NCBI RefSeq assembly: GCF_023715225.1
Contig: NZ_JAMBNS010000001.1
Span: forward strand, 558,001 to 622,000
DNA from: Robertmurraya korlensis
GTDB taxonomy: Bacteria; Bacillota; Bacilli; Bacillales; Cytobacillaceae
Length of the DNA: 64,000 nt
Direction: 5' to 3'
The notes below the pieces were generated by a model. That model made no database searches. It saw only the letters and a list, made by a program, of their open reading frames with translations, and was not told where the DNA came from. A program made the translations under genes and the position numbers. Positions 15,754 through 25,448 of this stretch are shown piece after piece. The first letter of the stretch is position 1. Every line of letters begins with the position of its first letter.

Positions 15754-16935
15754 ATGCCTTATCAATATAAACGGATTTTTTTAATTGTGATGGATTCTGT
15801 TGGGATCGGTGAAGCAAAGGATGCCGAGAGATTTGGAGATAAAGGTTCGAATACCTTACGCCATATTGCAGAAAGAATGAATGGTTTAAATATGCCGAAT
15901 ATGGCGAAGCTTGGCCTTAGTAATATTGAACCAGTAGGTGGAATTGAAAAAGCGGATTCCCCGCTTGCTTACTATACAAAAATGCAAGAAGCCTCTAATG
16001 GAAAAGATACGATGACAGGTCATTGGGAGATCATGGGACTTAATATTAAAACCCCGTTTAAAGTATTCCCAGATGGTTTTCCAGATGAATTGTTAGCAGA
16101 ATTAGAAGAAAAAACGGGTAGAAAAATTATTGGAAATAAGCCAGCCAGTGGAACGGAAATTCTAGATGAACTGGGTGAAGAGCATATGAAGACAGGTGCA
16201 TTAATTGTCTATACATCTGCTGATTCCGTTTTGCAAATTGCGGCACATGAAGACATTGTTCCGATTGAAGAGCAATATAAAATCTGTAAAATAGCTAGAG
16301 AGTTGACCTTGGATGAAAAATACATGGTTGGAAGAATTATTGCCAGACCATTTGTAGGAGAACCAGGGAACTTTAAAAGAACAGCGAACCGTCATGATTA
16401 TGCACTAAAACCATTTGATAGAACAGTGATGAATGAATTAAAGGATAGTAAGTTTGATGTGATCGCGATAGGAAAGATATCAGATATTTACGACGGCGAA
16501 GGAGTAACTGAGTCTTTACGTACAGTGTCTAATATGGATGGAATGGATAAGCTTGTTCAAACGCTTGATATGGATTTTACAGGATTGAGCTTTTTAAATT
16601 TAGTTGATTTTGATGCATTATTTGGACATCGTAGAGATCCTATTGGTTACGGAAAAGCTTTAGAAGAGTATGACGCTCGCTTACCTGAAGTATTGGAGAA
16701 ACTAAAAGATGATGATTTGTTAATCATTACGGCTGATCACGGAAATGATCCGGTTCACCCTGGAACAGACCATACTCGTGAATACGTTCCTCTATTAGTG
16801 TATTCACCTGTCATGAAGGGTGGAAAAAAACTTCCGATTCGTGAGACATTTGCAGATATTGGAGCAACAGTAGCAGAGAATTTCCAAGTAAAACTGCCAA
16901 AGTACGGAAAAAGCTTTTTAAACGAATTAAATTAA
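15754..16935 (+). CDS. drm: Phosphopentomutase
   Basis: A 393-residue phosphopentomutase (DeoB/Drm) of the alkaline-phosphatase superfamily. Metal-binding motifs are MDSVGIGE at the N-terminus, a Thr nucleophile in [10 protein letters not shown] (near 90), and ADHGNDP near the C-terminus. It interconverts ribose-1-phosphate and ribose-5-phosphate (or the deoxy forms), feeding nucleoside sugars to central metabolism. It leads an operon with pupG and pdp, with AAGGAGGAG ahead of the ATG. Confidence 0.95.
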   Translation: MPYQYKRIFLIVMDSVGIGEAKDAERFGDKGSNTLRHIAERMNGLNMPNMAKLGLSNIEPVGGIEKADSPLAYYTKMQEASNGKDTMTGHWEIMGLNIKTPFKVFPDGFPDELLAELEEKTGRKIIGNKPASGTEILDELGEEHMKTGALIVYTSADSVLQIAAHEDIVPIEEQYKICKIARELTLDEKYMVGRIIARPFVGEPGNFKRTANRHDYALKPFDRTVMNELKDSKFDVIAIGKISDIYDGEGVTESLRTVSNMDGMDKLVQTLDMDFTGLSFLNLVDFDALFGHRRDPIGYGKALEEYDARLPEVLEKLKDDDLLIITADHGNDPVHPGTDHTREYVPLLVYSPVMKGGKKLPIRETFADIGATVAENFQVKLPKYGKSFLNELN

Positions 16936-16957
16936 ATTCATAAAGGAGTTTTGTAAG

Positions 16958-17779
16958 ATGGACGTGTTAAACATAAATAATTCAGCTTCTTTTTTAAAGG
17001 AAAAATACAAAAAAACACCAAAAATTGGACTGATCCTTGGTTCCGGGCTAGGAGTGCTTGCAGATGAGATTCTTGAGCCAACAAAAATTCCATACAATGA
17101 AATACCTGATTTCCCTGTTTCAACAGTAGAAGGCCATGCTGGACAGCTTGTATTTGGGACGTTAGAAGGTGTTGAGGTCGTTGCTATGCAAGGGAGATTT
17201 CATTACTACGAGGGATATAGCTTTGATAAAGTAACATTTCCTGTTCGCGTAATGAAAGAGCTTGGTGTAGAGATACTAATTGTCACAAATGCAGCAGGTG
17301 GCGTAAATGAGTCCTTTAATCCAGGTGATTTAATGTTAATTACCGATCATATTAATAATATGGGATCAAATCCGTTAATCGGGCCAAATGATTCAAGATT
17401 AGGCGTACGCTTCCCTGATATGTCTGAAGCTTATTCAAGAGAATTACGTGAAAAAGCAAAGCAGGTAGCTAATGGATTAGGTCTTACTCTTCAAGAGGGA
17501 GTGTATGTTGGAAACACTGGGCCTACATATGAGACGCCAGCAGAAGTTCGTATGTTACGTGTGTTGGGTGGCGACGCAGTTGGAATGTCAACGGTTCCGG
17601 AGGTTATTGTAGCAAGACATGCGAACTTAAAAATTCTAGGCATTTCTTGCATTTCTAATATGGCAGCAGGAATTTTAGACCAGCCGTTAAATCACGAGGA
17701 AGTAATAGAAACAACTGAAAAAGTAAAACATGACTTTTTAAGATTAGTTAAAGCAGTGGTTAAGGAAATAGGAGCATAA
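16958..17779 (+). CDS. pupG: Purine nucleoside phosphorylase (PNP family 1)
   Basis: A 273-residue trimeric-type purine nucleoside phosphorylase. Phosphate-binding elements are GSGLG (near 28) and GRFHYYEG (near 84). The GPTYETPAE loop is near 190 and NMAAGI near 230. It cleaves guanosine/inosine-type nucleosides to base plus pentose-1-phosphate, the substrate of Drm upstream. It lies 22 nt after drm and 26 nt before the next gene, consistent with one transcript. Confidence 0.95.
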   Translation: MDVLNINNSASFLKEKYKKTPKIGLILGSGLGVLADEILEPTKIPYNEIPDFPVSTVEGHAGQLVFGTLEGVEVVAMQGRFHYYEGYSFDKVTFPVRVMKELGVEILIVTNAAGGVNESFNPGDLMLITDHINNMGSNPLIGPNDSRLGVRFPDMSEAYSRELREKAKQVANGLGLTLQEGVYVGNTGPTYETPAEVRMLRVLGGDAVGMSTVPEVIVARHANLKILGISCISNMAAGILDQPLNHEEVIETTEKVKHDFLRLVKAVVKEIGA

Positions 17780-17814
17780 AAGAAAACAATATTCCTTATA
17801 AAGCGGTGAGAAAA

Positions 17815-19119
17815 ATGAGAATGGTTGATATTATTGAGAAAAAGCGTGATGGCAAAGAGTTAACAACAGAAGAAATTCAATTTTGTATAAAAGGATACAC
17901 GGATGGAAGCATTCCTGATTATCAAATGAGTGCTCTTACAATGGCCATCGTGTTTCAAGGGATGTCCGAGGCTGAAAGAGCGACTCTAACTATGGCTATG
18001 GTTGAGTCAGGGGACCAAATCGATCTATCGGCAATACATGGAACTAAGGTGGATAAACACTCGACAGGTGGAGTGGGAGATACAACCACTCTTGTATTAG
18101 GCCCATTGGTAGCCTCTGTAGGAGTGCCTGTTGCTAAAATGTCTGGGAGAGGGCTAGGACATACAGGTGGAACCATTGATAAGCTTGAATCGGTTGAAGG
18201 TTTTCATGTGGAGTTGGAAAATGAAGAGTTTGTCCGACTAGTGAACCAAAATAAAATAGCGGTTATTGGCCAAAGTGGGAACTTAACACCAGCTGATAAA
18301 AAGCTTTACGCCCTTAGAGACGTAACAGGTACGGTAGAAAGTATTCCATTAATCGCTAGCTCTATTATGAGTAAAAAAATTGCGGCTGGCGCCGATGCGA
18401 TTGTGTTAGATGTAAAAACCGGTGCTGGAGCTTTTATGAAAACACTTGAGGATTCTCGTGAACTTGCAAAAGCAATGGTTCGAATCGGAAACAATGTTGG
18501 GCGAAGAACGATGGCCGTCATCTCTGACATGAGTCAGCCATTAGGATTTGCTATTGGAAATGCTTTAGAAGTAAAAGAAGCCATTGATACGTTAAAAGGA
18601 GAAGGACCAGAGGACTTAACAGAACTTTGTTTAACCCTTGGTAGCCATATGGTCTTGTTGGCTGAAAAAGCTACGAATGTAGAAGAGGCACGAGAAATGC
18701 TAAAGAATGCCATAAAGGATGGTTCAGCACTTGAAACATTGAAAGTCTTCCTTCGTTCCCAAGGAGGAGATGATTCTGTTGTTGACGATCCATCTAGACT
18801 GCCCCAAGCCACTTTTAAGATAGAAGTAGAAGCAAAGGAAGAGGGCTATATCGCAGAAATTATTGCAGATGAAATGGGAACAGCTGCCATGCTTTTAGGA
18901 GCTGGTAGAGCGACAAAGGAATCAGAAATCGATTTAGCTGTTGGGCTTCTATTAAAGAAGAAAATTGGAGATCAAGTTCAAGTAGGAGAATCGATTGTTA
19001 CCATTTATAGTAATTTTGAGAATGTTCAAGAGGTAATAGAAAAGATTTATAATAGCATCACAATCACGAAAGAAAAAGTCTCAGCCCCTATACTCGTCCA
19101 CGAAGAAATAACAGAATAG
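17815..19119 (+). CDS. pdp: Pyrimidine-nucleoside phosphorylase
   Basis: A 434-residue enzyme closely similar to B. subtilis Pdp, beginning [10 protein letters not shown]. The phosphate-binding segment KHSTGGVGD (near 81) and the family signature [19 protein letters not shown] (near 108) are both intact. It phosphorolyses uridine, thymidine and deoxyuridine. I chose ATG 17815 behind GCGGTGAG; a GTG at 17806 is inside that site. It completes the drm-pupG-pdp salvage run. In B. subtilis pdp lies elsewhere, with dra and nupC, so its placement here differs. Confidence 0.93.
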   Translation: MRMVDIIEKKRDGKELTTEEIQFCIKGYTDGSIPDYQMSALTMAIVFQGMSEAERATLTMAMVESGDQIDLSAIHGTKVDKHSTGGVGDTTTLVLGPLVASVGVPVAKMSGRGLGHTGGTIDKLESVEGFHVELENEEFVRLVNQNKIAVIGQSGNLTPADKKLYALRDVTGTVESIPLIASSIMSKKIAAGADAIVLDVKTGAGAFMKTLEDSRELAKAMVRIGNNVGRRTMAVISDMSQPLGFAIGNALEVKEAIDTLKGEGPEDLTELCLTLGSHMVLLAEKATNVEEAREMLKNAIKDGSALETLKVFLRSQGGDDSVVDDPSRLPQATFKIEVEAKEEGYIAEIIADEMGTAAMLLGAGRATKESEIDLAVGLLLKKKIGDQVQVGESIVTIYSNFENVQEVIEKIYNSITITKEKVSAPILVHEEITE

Positions 19120-19126
19120 TAAGTGT

Positions 19127-19160
19127 AAACCTTCCTAATATTAGGAAGGTTTTTATTTTT
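19127..19160 (+). terminator. Terminator after pdp
   Basis: Nearly perfect palindrome AAACCTTCCTAA/TTAGGAAGGTTT followed by TTATTTTTTT. Confidence 0.85.
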
Positions 19161-19180
19161 TTCTTTGATTGGATCTTTTT

Positions 19181-19209
19181 GTATATTTTCTCTTTTCTTG
19201 GTGAAAAAT
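19181..19209 (+). promoter_or_regulatory. Sigma F-type promoter of dacF
   Basis: GTATA (19181-19185), 14 nt, GGTGAAAAAT (19200-19209), close to the sigma F consensus GYWTA and GGNRANANT. dacF is a forespore gene in B. subtilis. Confidence 0.55.
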
Positions 19210-19239
19210 GGATGTATAAAGAATGGAGGGCTATGTGCT

Positions 19240-20409
19240 ATGAAGAAGATTCTATCATTATTAATGGCTTTTACTTTTTTAACATCTATTGCAACCCCAA
19301 CTTTTGCTGAAGAGAAAACAACGGGTGTTGAGCTTGTTGATAATGCAAAGTCAGCCGTATTAATTGAAAGAGATACTGGAACAATTCTTTATAACAAAAA
19401 CAGTGATGAAATGCTTCCGCCTGCTAGTATGACAAAAATCATGACGATGCTGCTAATTATGGAGGCTATCGACTTAGGAAAAATAAAATGGGATGACAAA
19501 ATTCGAACAAGTGAATACGCAGCTTCCATGGGAGGTTCTCAAATTTTCCTAGAGCCTGGCGAAGAAATGACCACTGAAGAAATGCTTAAGGGGATAGCGA
19601 TCGGTTCTGCAAATGACGCTTCCGTTGCGATGGCGGAAAGAATTGCAGGTTCCGAGGAAGCTTTTGTCGAGATGATGAATGCGAAGGTTAAAGAGCTTGG
19701 CTTGAAAAATACGGTTTTTAAAAATGTGACCGGTTTACCGGAGGATGGACATTATAGTACAGCTCATGACATGGCAGTTATGGCAAAAGAACTATTAAAA
19801 TATGAGGGAATTACAAAATTTACAGGTACATACGAAGCCTACTTACGTGAACAAAGCGATAAGAAGTTTTGGCTTGTTAATACAAATCGTCTTGTTCGTT
19901 TTTATCCTGGAGTAGATGGGCTAAAAACCGGTTTTACTAACGAGGCAAAATACTGCTTAACGGCAACCGCAGAGAAAGATGGCATGCGTGTGATTGCAGT
20001 TGTTTTTGGTGCCCCAACCTCTAAAGAACGAAATGCTCAAATTTCGAAGATGCTGGACTATGCTTTTGCACAGTATCAAACTCATCCGATGTATGAAAGA
20101 AGCTTTTCAGTAGGTGAAGTAAAGGTGAGTAAGGGAAGTGAAAGCAAGGTTGAGGCCCTTACGAGTGAACCAATTTCCTTGTTAACGAAAAAAGGTGAAA
20201 AAGTCGATGATGTAAAGAAGGAAATCACTTACGAAAAAAATTTAAAAGCTCCAATTGAGAAAGGACAGACCATTGGTACATTAAAGCTCGTAAAAAATGG
20301 AGAAACTCTTGTGTCTAGTCCACTGGTAGCTAATGTATCCGTTAAAGAAGCAAATTGGTGGACGCTCTATAAACGTGCATTTGGTATGTTCACAAAAACG
20401 TCCAAATAA
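19240..20409 (+). CDS. dacF: D-alanyl-D-alanine carboxypeptidase DacF
   Basis: A 389-residue low-molecular-weight penicillin-binding protein. It has a cleavable signal peptide (Lys-Lys start, hydrophobic core, cut after TFA near residue 23). Active-site motifs: SMTK (Ser63, Lys66), the SAN triad near 124, and KTG near 228. A C-terminal beta domain and an amphipathic tail (ANWWTLYKRAF) would anchor it to the membrane. It trims peptide cross-links in spore cortex. Start at ATG 19240, 9 nt after GGAGGG; longer in-frame readings lack a signal. It leads into the spoIIA operon. Confidence 0.92.
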   Translation: MKKILSLLMAFTFLTSIATPTFAEEKTTGVELVDNAKSAVLIERDTGTILYNKNSDEMLPPASMTKIMTMLLIMEAIDLGKIKWDDKIRTSEYAASMGGSQIFLEPGEEMTTEEMLKGIAIGSANDASVAMAERIAGSEEAFVEMMNAKVKELGLKNTVFKNVTGLPEDGHYSTAHDMAVMAKELLKYEGITKFTGTYEAYLREQSDKKFWLVNTNRLVRFYPGVDGLKTGFTNEAKYCLTATAEKDGMRVIAVVFGAPTSKERNAQISKMLDYAFAQYQTHPMYERSFSVGEVKVSKGSESKVEALTSEPISLLTKKGEKVDDVKKEITYEKNLKAPIEKGQTIGTLKLVKNGETLVSSPLVANVSVKEANWWTLYKRAFGMFTKTSK

Positions 20410-20473
20410 ATATGTCGAATGACTTTTTATTCATGCTTTTTTTAGCGAATGAACACTAGTTTTGTCTGTAAGA

Positions 20474-20498
20474 AGGAAATCATCATTCCAATATCGAA
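20474..20498 (+). promoter_or_regulatory. Possible sigma H promoter of spoIIAA
   Basis: AGGAAAT (20474-20480), 14 nt, CGAAA. The -35 fits the sigma H consensus AGGAWWT; the -10 is only a partial fit to RNNGAAT. The spoIIA operon is sigma H dependent in B. subtilis. Confidence 0.4.
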
Positions 20499-20534
20499 AA
20501 AGACTCACTATACCACATAAGGAGGCTATGGATA

Positions 20535-20885
20535 GTGAGTCTACACATTGATATGGAAACAAAGAACGATGTCCTATTGTTACGACTTAGCGGCGAATTG
20601 GACCACCATTCTGCAGATGTACTTCGTGCAGAAGCAACCAAAGCCATTGAAACACATGATATACGTCATATTATTCTTAACCTAGAGCAGTTAGATTTTA
20701 TGGATAGTTCAGGTTTAGGTGTGATTCTTGGGAGATACAAGCAAATTAAGCAGCAGCATGGTGAAATGGTTGTTTGTGCAATTTCACCTCCTATTCAAAG
20801 ACTTTTTGATATGTCAGGCTTATTTAAAATTATCCGTTTGGAGCCGACAGAAGAATTTGCTCTTCGAGTATTGGGGGTAGCGTAA
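20535..20885 (+). CDS. spoIIAA: Anti-sigma F factor antagonist SpoIIAA
   Basis: A 116-residue STAS-domain protein. The phosphorylation site is in MDSSGLG, with Ser58 equivalent to the residue that SpoIIAB phosphorylates. When dephosphorylated by SpoIIE it binds SpoIIAB and frees sigma F in the forespore. Translation starts at GTG 20535, 9 nt after AAGGAGG; a nearer ATG is in another frame. It is followed 3 nt later by spoIIAB, which suggests coupled translation. Confidence 0.95.
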   Translation: MSLHIDMETKNDVLLLRLSGELDHHSADVLRAEATKAIETHDIRHIILNLEQLDFMDSSGLGVILGRYKQIKQQHGEMVVCAISPPIQRLFDMSGLFKIIRLEPTEEFALRVLGVA

Positions 20886-20888
20886 ACA

Positions 20889-21329
20889 ATGAAAAATGAA
20901 ATGCAGCTTCAATTTACTGCTTTAAGTCAAAATGAATCTTTTGCACGTGTCACGGTAGCAGCCTTTGTGGCTCAGCTAGATCCAACGATGGATGAATTGA
21001 CGGAGATTAAAACCGTCGTTTCTGAGGCGGTGACAAATGCCATTATTCACGGGTACAATAACGATCCTTCAGGTACGGTCTTTATCTCAGTAAAGATTGA
21101 GGATAGTTTTATTGAGTTGGAGATAAGAGACGAGGGCTCTGGAATTTTGGATATTGAGGAAGCTAGACAACCTTTATTTACAACCAAGCCAGAGTTAGAA
21201 AGATCAGGAATGGGCTTTACGATTATGGAAAATTTTATGGATGAAATCGACGTTCATTCAGAGCTAGGAATAGGTACCACAATTCGATTAAGAAAGCATT
21301 TAGCAAAGAGCGAAATGCTATGCAATTAA
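20889..21329 (+). CDS. spoIIAB: Anti-sigma F factor and kinase SpoIIAB
   Basis: A 146-residue GHKL-type serine kinase. The N box reads [11 protein letters not shown] (near 46-56), the G1 box IRDEGSGI (near 82), and the G2 region [10 protein letters not shown] (near 108). It binds sigma F and holds it inactive, or phosphorylates SpoIIAA. It lies 3 nt after spoIIAA and 13 nt before sigF, the standard three-gene operon. Confidence 0.95.
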   Translation: MKNEMQLQFTALSQNESFARVTVAAFVAQLDPTMDELTEIKTVVSEAVTNAIIHGYNNDPSGTVFISVKIEDSFIELEIRDEGSGILDIEEARQPLFTTKPELERSGMGFTIMENFMDEIDVHSELGIGTTIRLRKHLAKSEMLCN

Positions 21330-21342
21330 GGGAGTATTGCTT

Positions 21343-22101
21343 ATGGATGTGGAGGTAAAGACTGATAGCAAACAAACGTATTTAAAGGATCATGAAGTGA
21401 AGGATCTAATCAAGAGAAGTCAAGATGGAGATCAAGAAGCTCGAGATACAATAGTGCAAAAAAATATGCGTCTTGTTTGGTCAGTTGTTCAACGCTTTCT
21501 CAATCGAGGCTATGAACCAGATGACTTATTCCAAATTGGATGCATAGGGTTACTGAAATCTGTCGATAAATTCGACTTATCTTATGATGTAAAATTTTCA
21601 ACCTACGCAGTACCGATGATCATTGGAGAAATTCAACGTTTCATCCGAGATGACGGATCCGTTAAAGTGAGCCGTTCCTTAAAAGAAATGGGCAATAAAA
21701 TAAGAAGAGCGAAGGACGAACTGTCCAAAAACCTAGGTAGAATACCAACTGTTTCTGAAATAGCCGAACATTTGAATCTGACTCCAGAAGATATCATTTT
21801 AGCTCAAGAAGCAAGCCGTCAACCATCTTCTATTCACGAAACGGTGTACGAAAATGATGGGGATCCAATTACCTTACTCGACCAAATCGATGATGGGAAT
21901 GAAGGGAAATGGTTTGATAAAATTGCGTTAAAAGAAGCGATTCGAGAGCTAGATGAACGTGAGAGGCTGATTGTATATCTACGTTATTATAAGGATCAAA
22001 CACAATCAGAAGTGGCAGAACGGCTAGGGATATCGCAAGTTCAAGTATCTAGACTGGAAAAAAAGATATTACAACAAATGAAAGATCGAATGGATTTATA
22101 A
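21343..22101 (+). CDS. sigF: Sporulation sigma factor SigF
   Basis: A 252-residue sigma-70 family factor. Region 2 contains the core-binding and -10 recognition segment DDLFQIGCIGLLKSVDKFD. Region 3 follows, and region 4 ends with the helix-turn-helix QSEVAERLGISQVQVSRLE. It is nearly superimposable on B. subtilis sigma F. I use ATG 21343, 8 nt after AAGGGAG, rather than a TTG two codons upstream. It directs the first forespore-specific transcription and is controlled by SpoIIAB upstream. Its stop codon lies inside the terminator stem. Confidence 0.96.
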   Translation: MDVEVKTDSKQTYLKDHEVKDLIKRSQDGDQEARDTIVQKNMRLVWSVVQRFLNRGYEPDDLFQIGCIGLLKSVDKFDLSYDVKFSTYAVPMIIGEIQRFIRDDGSVKVSRSLKEMGNKIRRAKDELSKNLGRIPTVSEIAEHLNLTPEDIILAQEASRQPSSIHETVYENDGDPITLLDQIDDGNEGKWFDKIALKEAIRELDERERLIVYLRYYKDQTQSEVAERLGISQVQVSRLEKKILQQMKDRMDL

Positions 22102-22126
22102 TCCGTTCGATCTTTTTTTTTTTTTT
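22081..22126 (+). terminator. Terminator after sigF
   Basis: Perfect 15-bp stem (AAAGATCGAATGGAT and complement) over a 5-nt loop, followed by an uninterrupted run of about 14 T. The strongest terminator in the window. Confidence 0.95.
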
Positions 22127-22160
22127 GGATATTTACCCCATTCAACCCACTTATTGGTGA

Positions 22161-22190
22161 ACATGAAGGAAAACAATCCAAAGCATACTA
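22161..22190 (+). promoter_or_regulatory. Sigma G-type promoter of the spoVA genes
   Basis: ACATG (22161-22165), 18 nt, CATACTA (22184-22190). The -10 matches the sigma G CATNNTA exactly and the -35 matches GMATR at four of five positions. Confidence 0.6.
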
Positions 22191-22226
22191 TTTATACGAG
22201 GAAATCACTGTGTGGGAGTGAACGTT

Positions 22227-22847
22227 GTGGAAAATACGATTTACATCCGAATGCGACATCGCCTCCAAGTTCGACCTCACGATTCCATAAAACTTCAGGA
22301 TGTTGCGCAAATAATCGCTGAAGATTCACTGTTAGAAAAGGTAAAAGATTGCATTGTTTATACAGTGTCAGAGAAAGACCAAAATATTATTATTCTGGAT
22401 GTGATGAAAGTAATACCAATCTTAACAAATGTGATTGAACAAATTAATATTGAAATTATTGGTCAAACACAAACAATTGTTGAGGTAGTATACAAAAAAA
22501 TCGGCGTATCTATTCCACTTTTTATTCTCATTTGGCTTCTGTTGTTTTTTGGTGCAGCACTCGCCATTATGAATTTCCATGAGGATGTTAGTATGCAAGC
22601 GGTCCATCAGAGGATATATAAAATTATTACAGGCAAGGAAAATGTAAAACCACTTTTACTGCAAATCCCCTATTCTATTGGCTTAGGTGTTGGTATGATT
22701 TTATTTTTTAACCATGTGTTTAAAAAGCGGTTAAATGAAGAACCTAGTCCGCTTGAGGTAGAAATGTTCAATTACCAGCAAGATCTCGATCGTTATGTGA
22801 TCATTAATGAAAACGAAGAAAGTATGAAGAAACTTCATGATCATTAA
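22227..22847 (+). CDS. spoVAA: Stage V sporulation protein AA
   Basis: A 206-residue protein. The N-terminal soluble part (to about residue 90) is followed by two membrane segments (about 92-112 and 150-168) and a polar tail. It matches SpoVAA, a component of the spore dipicolinic-acid transport system. I use GTG 22227, 6 nt after GGGAGTG, rather than the GTG at 22212 inside that site. Its end overlaps spoVAB by 11 nt. First gene of the shortened spoVA cluster here. Confidence 0.88.
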   Translation: MENTIYIRMRHRLQVRPHDSIKLQDVAQIIAEDSLLEKVKDCIVYTVSEKDQNIIILDVMKVIPILTNVIEQINIEIIGQTQTIVEVVYKKIGVSIPLFILIWLLLFFGAALAIMNFHEDVSMQAVHQRIYKIITGKENVKPLLLQIPYSIGLGVGMILFFNHVFKKRLNEEPSPLEVEMFNYQQDLDRYVIINENEESMKKLHDH

Positions 22848-23259
22848 TATCGTATTCATCATTTTTATTGGTCTTGCAGGAGGGATTGCAGTTGGTTCGG
22901 GGTTTGTCGCTTTCCTCACCGTATTAGGGATTATTCCAAGGCTTACTCAATTATCAAAAACCATGAAGATGATTCATTGGTATGAATGGTCTGTCGTTTT
23001 CGGTGCAATTGCCGGTACAATTGCCTCTTTAAGAGAACCTGCTCTCTTTTTACCTTCGCTCATACTAATTCCGTTAGGCCTTGCTGGAGGGGTATTTGTT
23101 GGTTTACTTGCAGCTGCCTTAACCGAGGTACTAAACGTTTTTCCAATTCTCGCAAAAAGAGTAAGAATAGAGGACAAAATTATGATCTTGATGATGGCCT
23201 TTGTGTTCGGTAAAATTTTCGGTTCCCTGTTTCATTGGATGTACTTCGTAAACGAGTAA
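22837..23259 (+). CDS. spoVAB: Stage V sporulation protein AB
   Basis: A 140-residue membrane protein with four predicted membrane segments separated by short loops. It has glycine-rich helices (GLAGGIAVGSGFVAF at the start, GLAGGVFVGLLAA in the middle). It matches SpoVAB of the dipicolinate channel gene cluster. It overlaps spoVAA and is followed only 25 nt later by spoVAEa. In B. subtilis spoVAC, spoVAD and spoVAEb would come in between; here they are absent. Confidence 0.9.
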   Translation: MIINIVFIIFIGLAGGIAVGSGFVAFLTVLGIIPRLTQLSKTMKMIHWYEWSVVFGAIAGTIASLREPALFLPSLILIPLGLAGGVFVGLLAAALTEVLNVFPILAKRVRIEDKIMILMMAFVFGKIFGSLFHWMYFVNE

Positions 23260-23284
23260 ATAAGTAAAGAAAGGAACATTTCCT

Positions 23285-23854
23285 ATGGAGAGACGGCGCC
23301 GCGTGATTCTTGTAACAGACGGAGATGAATACGCTAGAAAAGCAGTCGAACATGTTGCGAAGGAAATTGGTGGAAGATGTATTTCGATGTCGTATGGAAA
23401 CCCGACGAGAATATCAGGCGATGAAATGGTCAAGCTCATCAAAAAGGCACCAAATGATCCAGTGCTTGTCATGTTTGATGATAGTGGATACGTAGGAGAA
23501 GGGGCTGGAGAACAGGCAATGAGGTATGTGGCAACACATAAAGATATTGAAGTTCTTGGTGTATTAGCAGTTGCTGCAAAAACAAGAAAAGCCGAGTGGA
23601 CGAAAATTGATGTTTGTGTGGACCGCTACGGTGAGCTCACACCTTATGGGGTAGATAAATTTGGAGAACCAGATTTAGAACTTGGAAGAATGAATGGAGA
23701 CACCGTATATTGTGTAGATGAGCTTCATGCACCTGTAGTAGTTGGGATAGGTGATATAGGAAAAATGGCTAGGAATGACGATGTTAAAATAGGAGCACCC
23801 ATTACACATAAAGCGGTACAAATCATCCTAGAAAGGAGTGGATTCTATGACTAA
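23285..23854 (+). CDS. spoVAEa: Stage V sporulation protein AEa
   Basis: A 189-residue soluble protein starting [17 protein letters not shown], with [11 protein letters not shown] and [11 protein letters not shown] segments. It matches SpoVAEa in sequence pattern and in its place just before spoVAF. It has no membrane segment and a Rossmann-like alternation of strands and helices. Its exact role in spores is not established. A ribosome site (AAAGGAA) precedes the ATG, and the end overlaps the start of spoVAF by 8 nt, indicating coupled translation. Confidence 0.88.
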   Translation: MERRRRVILVTDGDEYARKAVEHVAKEIGGRCISMSYGNPTRISGDEMVKLIKKAPNDPVLVMFDDSGYVGEGAGEQAMRYVATHKDIEVLGVLAVAAKTRKAEWTKIDVCVDRYGELTPYGVDKFGEPDLELGRMNGDTVYCVDELHAPVVVGIGDIGKMARNDDVKIGAPITHKAVQIILERSGFYD

Positions 23855-25328
23855 AACACCAATTAATCCACTACCAATTCCTTCTCTTGACGAACTTGAA
23901 AATTATATGAAGGAGCATGTTGGGTTAGAGGAAACATTTGATATTGGAGTTAGAAAGTTTAAGGTATTGAAAAAGGATGTGCATTTGTATTATTTAAATG
24001 GTCTGGTTGACACAAATGTGGTTATTCAAAATACGGAGGAAATTGTAAGAATCAATGACCATGAGAAAACCACTTCTGATTATTTAGCCTTAATAGAAAA
24101 TCGATTAGTTCATCAATCTGTATCTAAAATTAAGACAATAGGTGAAATCGTTGACCAAGTTTTAACAGGAACTCTCGTTATTGTTGTTGAGGGATATGCT
24201 GAAGCATTAGTTGTGGATGTAAGGGCGTACCCTGGTAGGACTCCTCAAGAACCTGATACAGAGAAGGTCATAAGAGGATCTCGAGATGGCTTTGTAGAGA
24301 ACTTTATCGTCAATACTGCGCTAACAAGAAGAAGAATAAAAGACGGAAGATTGCGTTTTGAAAAGCTAACGGTTGGTGAAAGATCTAAGACAGACATTGT
24401 AATTGGTTACCTAAAGGATGTTGCTAATCCTGACCTTGTGAACATTATTAGAAAAGAACTCGAATCTATTGAGATAGATGGATTAACCATGGCAGATAAA
24501 GCAGTGGAAGAATTCCTCGTAAAGCAAGGGTATAACCCGTATCCTTTAGTAAGGTATACGGAGAGAGCCGATATTGCAGCAACACATATTTTAGAAGGAC
24601 ATGTCTTAATTTACGTAGATACATCACCAAGTGTAATTATCACGCCTACTACATATTTCCATCATTTACACCATGCAGAAGAGTATCGTGAATCCGCACT
24701 CGTTGGTACTGTCGTACGTTGGACACGCTTAGTTGGTGTATTAGCATCATTGTTTTTACTTCCGTTATGGTTTTTATTTGTATTGGAGCCTGAGTTATTA
24801 CCAAAAGCAATCAAGTTCATCGGTCCTAATAAATCAACAAATATTCCAACAGTAGTGCAATTATTTTTGGCCGATTTCGGAATCTTGTTTTTACGACTGG
24901 CGGCTATTCATACGCCAACTCCATTGGCTACCTCAATGGGCTTAGTTGCCGCTGTACTTATTGGTCAAATTGCCATTGATGTGGGCTTATTTGTACCAGA
25001 AGTGATTCTGTACGTGGCGGTTTCAGCAGTTGGAACTTTTACCACTCCAAGTTATGAACTTGGAATTGCGAATAATCTTATGAAGCTTTTCTTATTAATT
25101 GTTGTAGCGATATTTAAACTACCAGGTTTTGTGATAGGGGTAACGGCCTATATTTTATACTTAACAAGTATACGATCCTTGAACAGTCCATATATGTGGC
25201 CGTTCATGCCGTTTCATCCTAAAGCCTTTCTTGAAGTACTTTTCCGCAGGTCGGTTCCAGGAACAAAGCTTAGACCAAGCATTGTTCAACCTAGAGATCG
25301 TTACAGACAAAAAACAAACGGGAACTAA
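23847..25328 (+). CDS. spoVAF: Stage V sporulation protein AF (GerA-like)
   Basis: A 493-residue protein with the GerA/SpoVAF domain: a soluble N-terminal region of about 280 residues with [21 protein letters not shown], then four to five membrane segments, and a basic C-terminal tail. SpoVAF resembles A subunits of germinant receptors and associates with the spore membrane. Start at ATG 23847, 8 nt after AAAGGAG; a GTG at 23838 lies in that site. No B or C receptor subunit genes follow. Last gene of this cluster. Confidence 0.93.
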   Translation: MTKTPINPLPIPSLDELENYMKEHVGLEETFDIGVRKFKVLKKDVHLYYLNGLVDTNVVIQNTEEIVRINDHEKTTSDYLALIENRLVHQSVSKIKTIGEIVDQVLTGTLVIVVEGYAEALVVDVRAYPGRTPQEPDTEKVIRGSRDGFVENFIVNTALTRRRIKDGRLRFEKLTVGERSKTDIVIGYLKDVANPDLVNIIRKELESIEIDGLTMADKAVEEFLVKQGYNPYPLVRYTERADIAATHILEGHVLIYVDTSPSVIITPTTYFHHLHHAEEYRESALVGTVVRWTRLVGVLASLFLLPLWFLFVLEPELLPKAIKFIGPNKSTNIPTVVQLFLADFGILFLRLAAIHTPTPLATSMGLVAAVLIGQIAIDVGLFVPEVILYVAVSAVGTFTTPSYELGIANNLMKLFLLIVVAIFKLPGFVIGVTAYILYLTSIRSLNSPYMWPFMPFHPKAFLEVLFRRSVPGTKLRPSIVQPRDRYRQKTNGN

Positions 25329-25395
25329 ATGGGAATATTGCGAATTTACTATATCTATGGTAAAGTAATGTTTAATTTCAAACTGGTTTAATCAA

Positions 25396-25422
25396 CAAAT
25401 AGACAGCCTAGCTGTCTATTTG
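25396..25422 (+). other. 12-bp hairpin between spoVAF and lysA, without T tail
   Basis: CAAATAGACAGC and its exact complement around a CTA loop. The following bases (TGTGTATCC) contain no T run, so it is a poor intrinsic terminator as written. It may stabilise mRNA ends or act as an operator. Confidence 0.5.
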
Positions 25423-25448
25423 TGTATCCATAGAAGTGAGGGGAAGAA

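Noticed and set aside
20410-20470. Terminator after dacF
   Set aside because: Short GAATGA/TCAT-type repeats around T runs do not form a convincing stem; dacF may read into spoIIAA.
23260-23284. Remnants of spoVAC/AD/AEb
   Set aside because: Only 25 nt, fully accounted for by spacing and a ribosome site; no residual coding pattern.
25329-25448. Lysine riboswitch before lysA
   Set aside because: The region is too short and lacks the conserved L-box blocks; only a simple hairpin is present.
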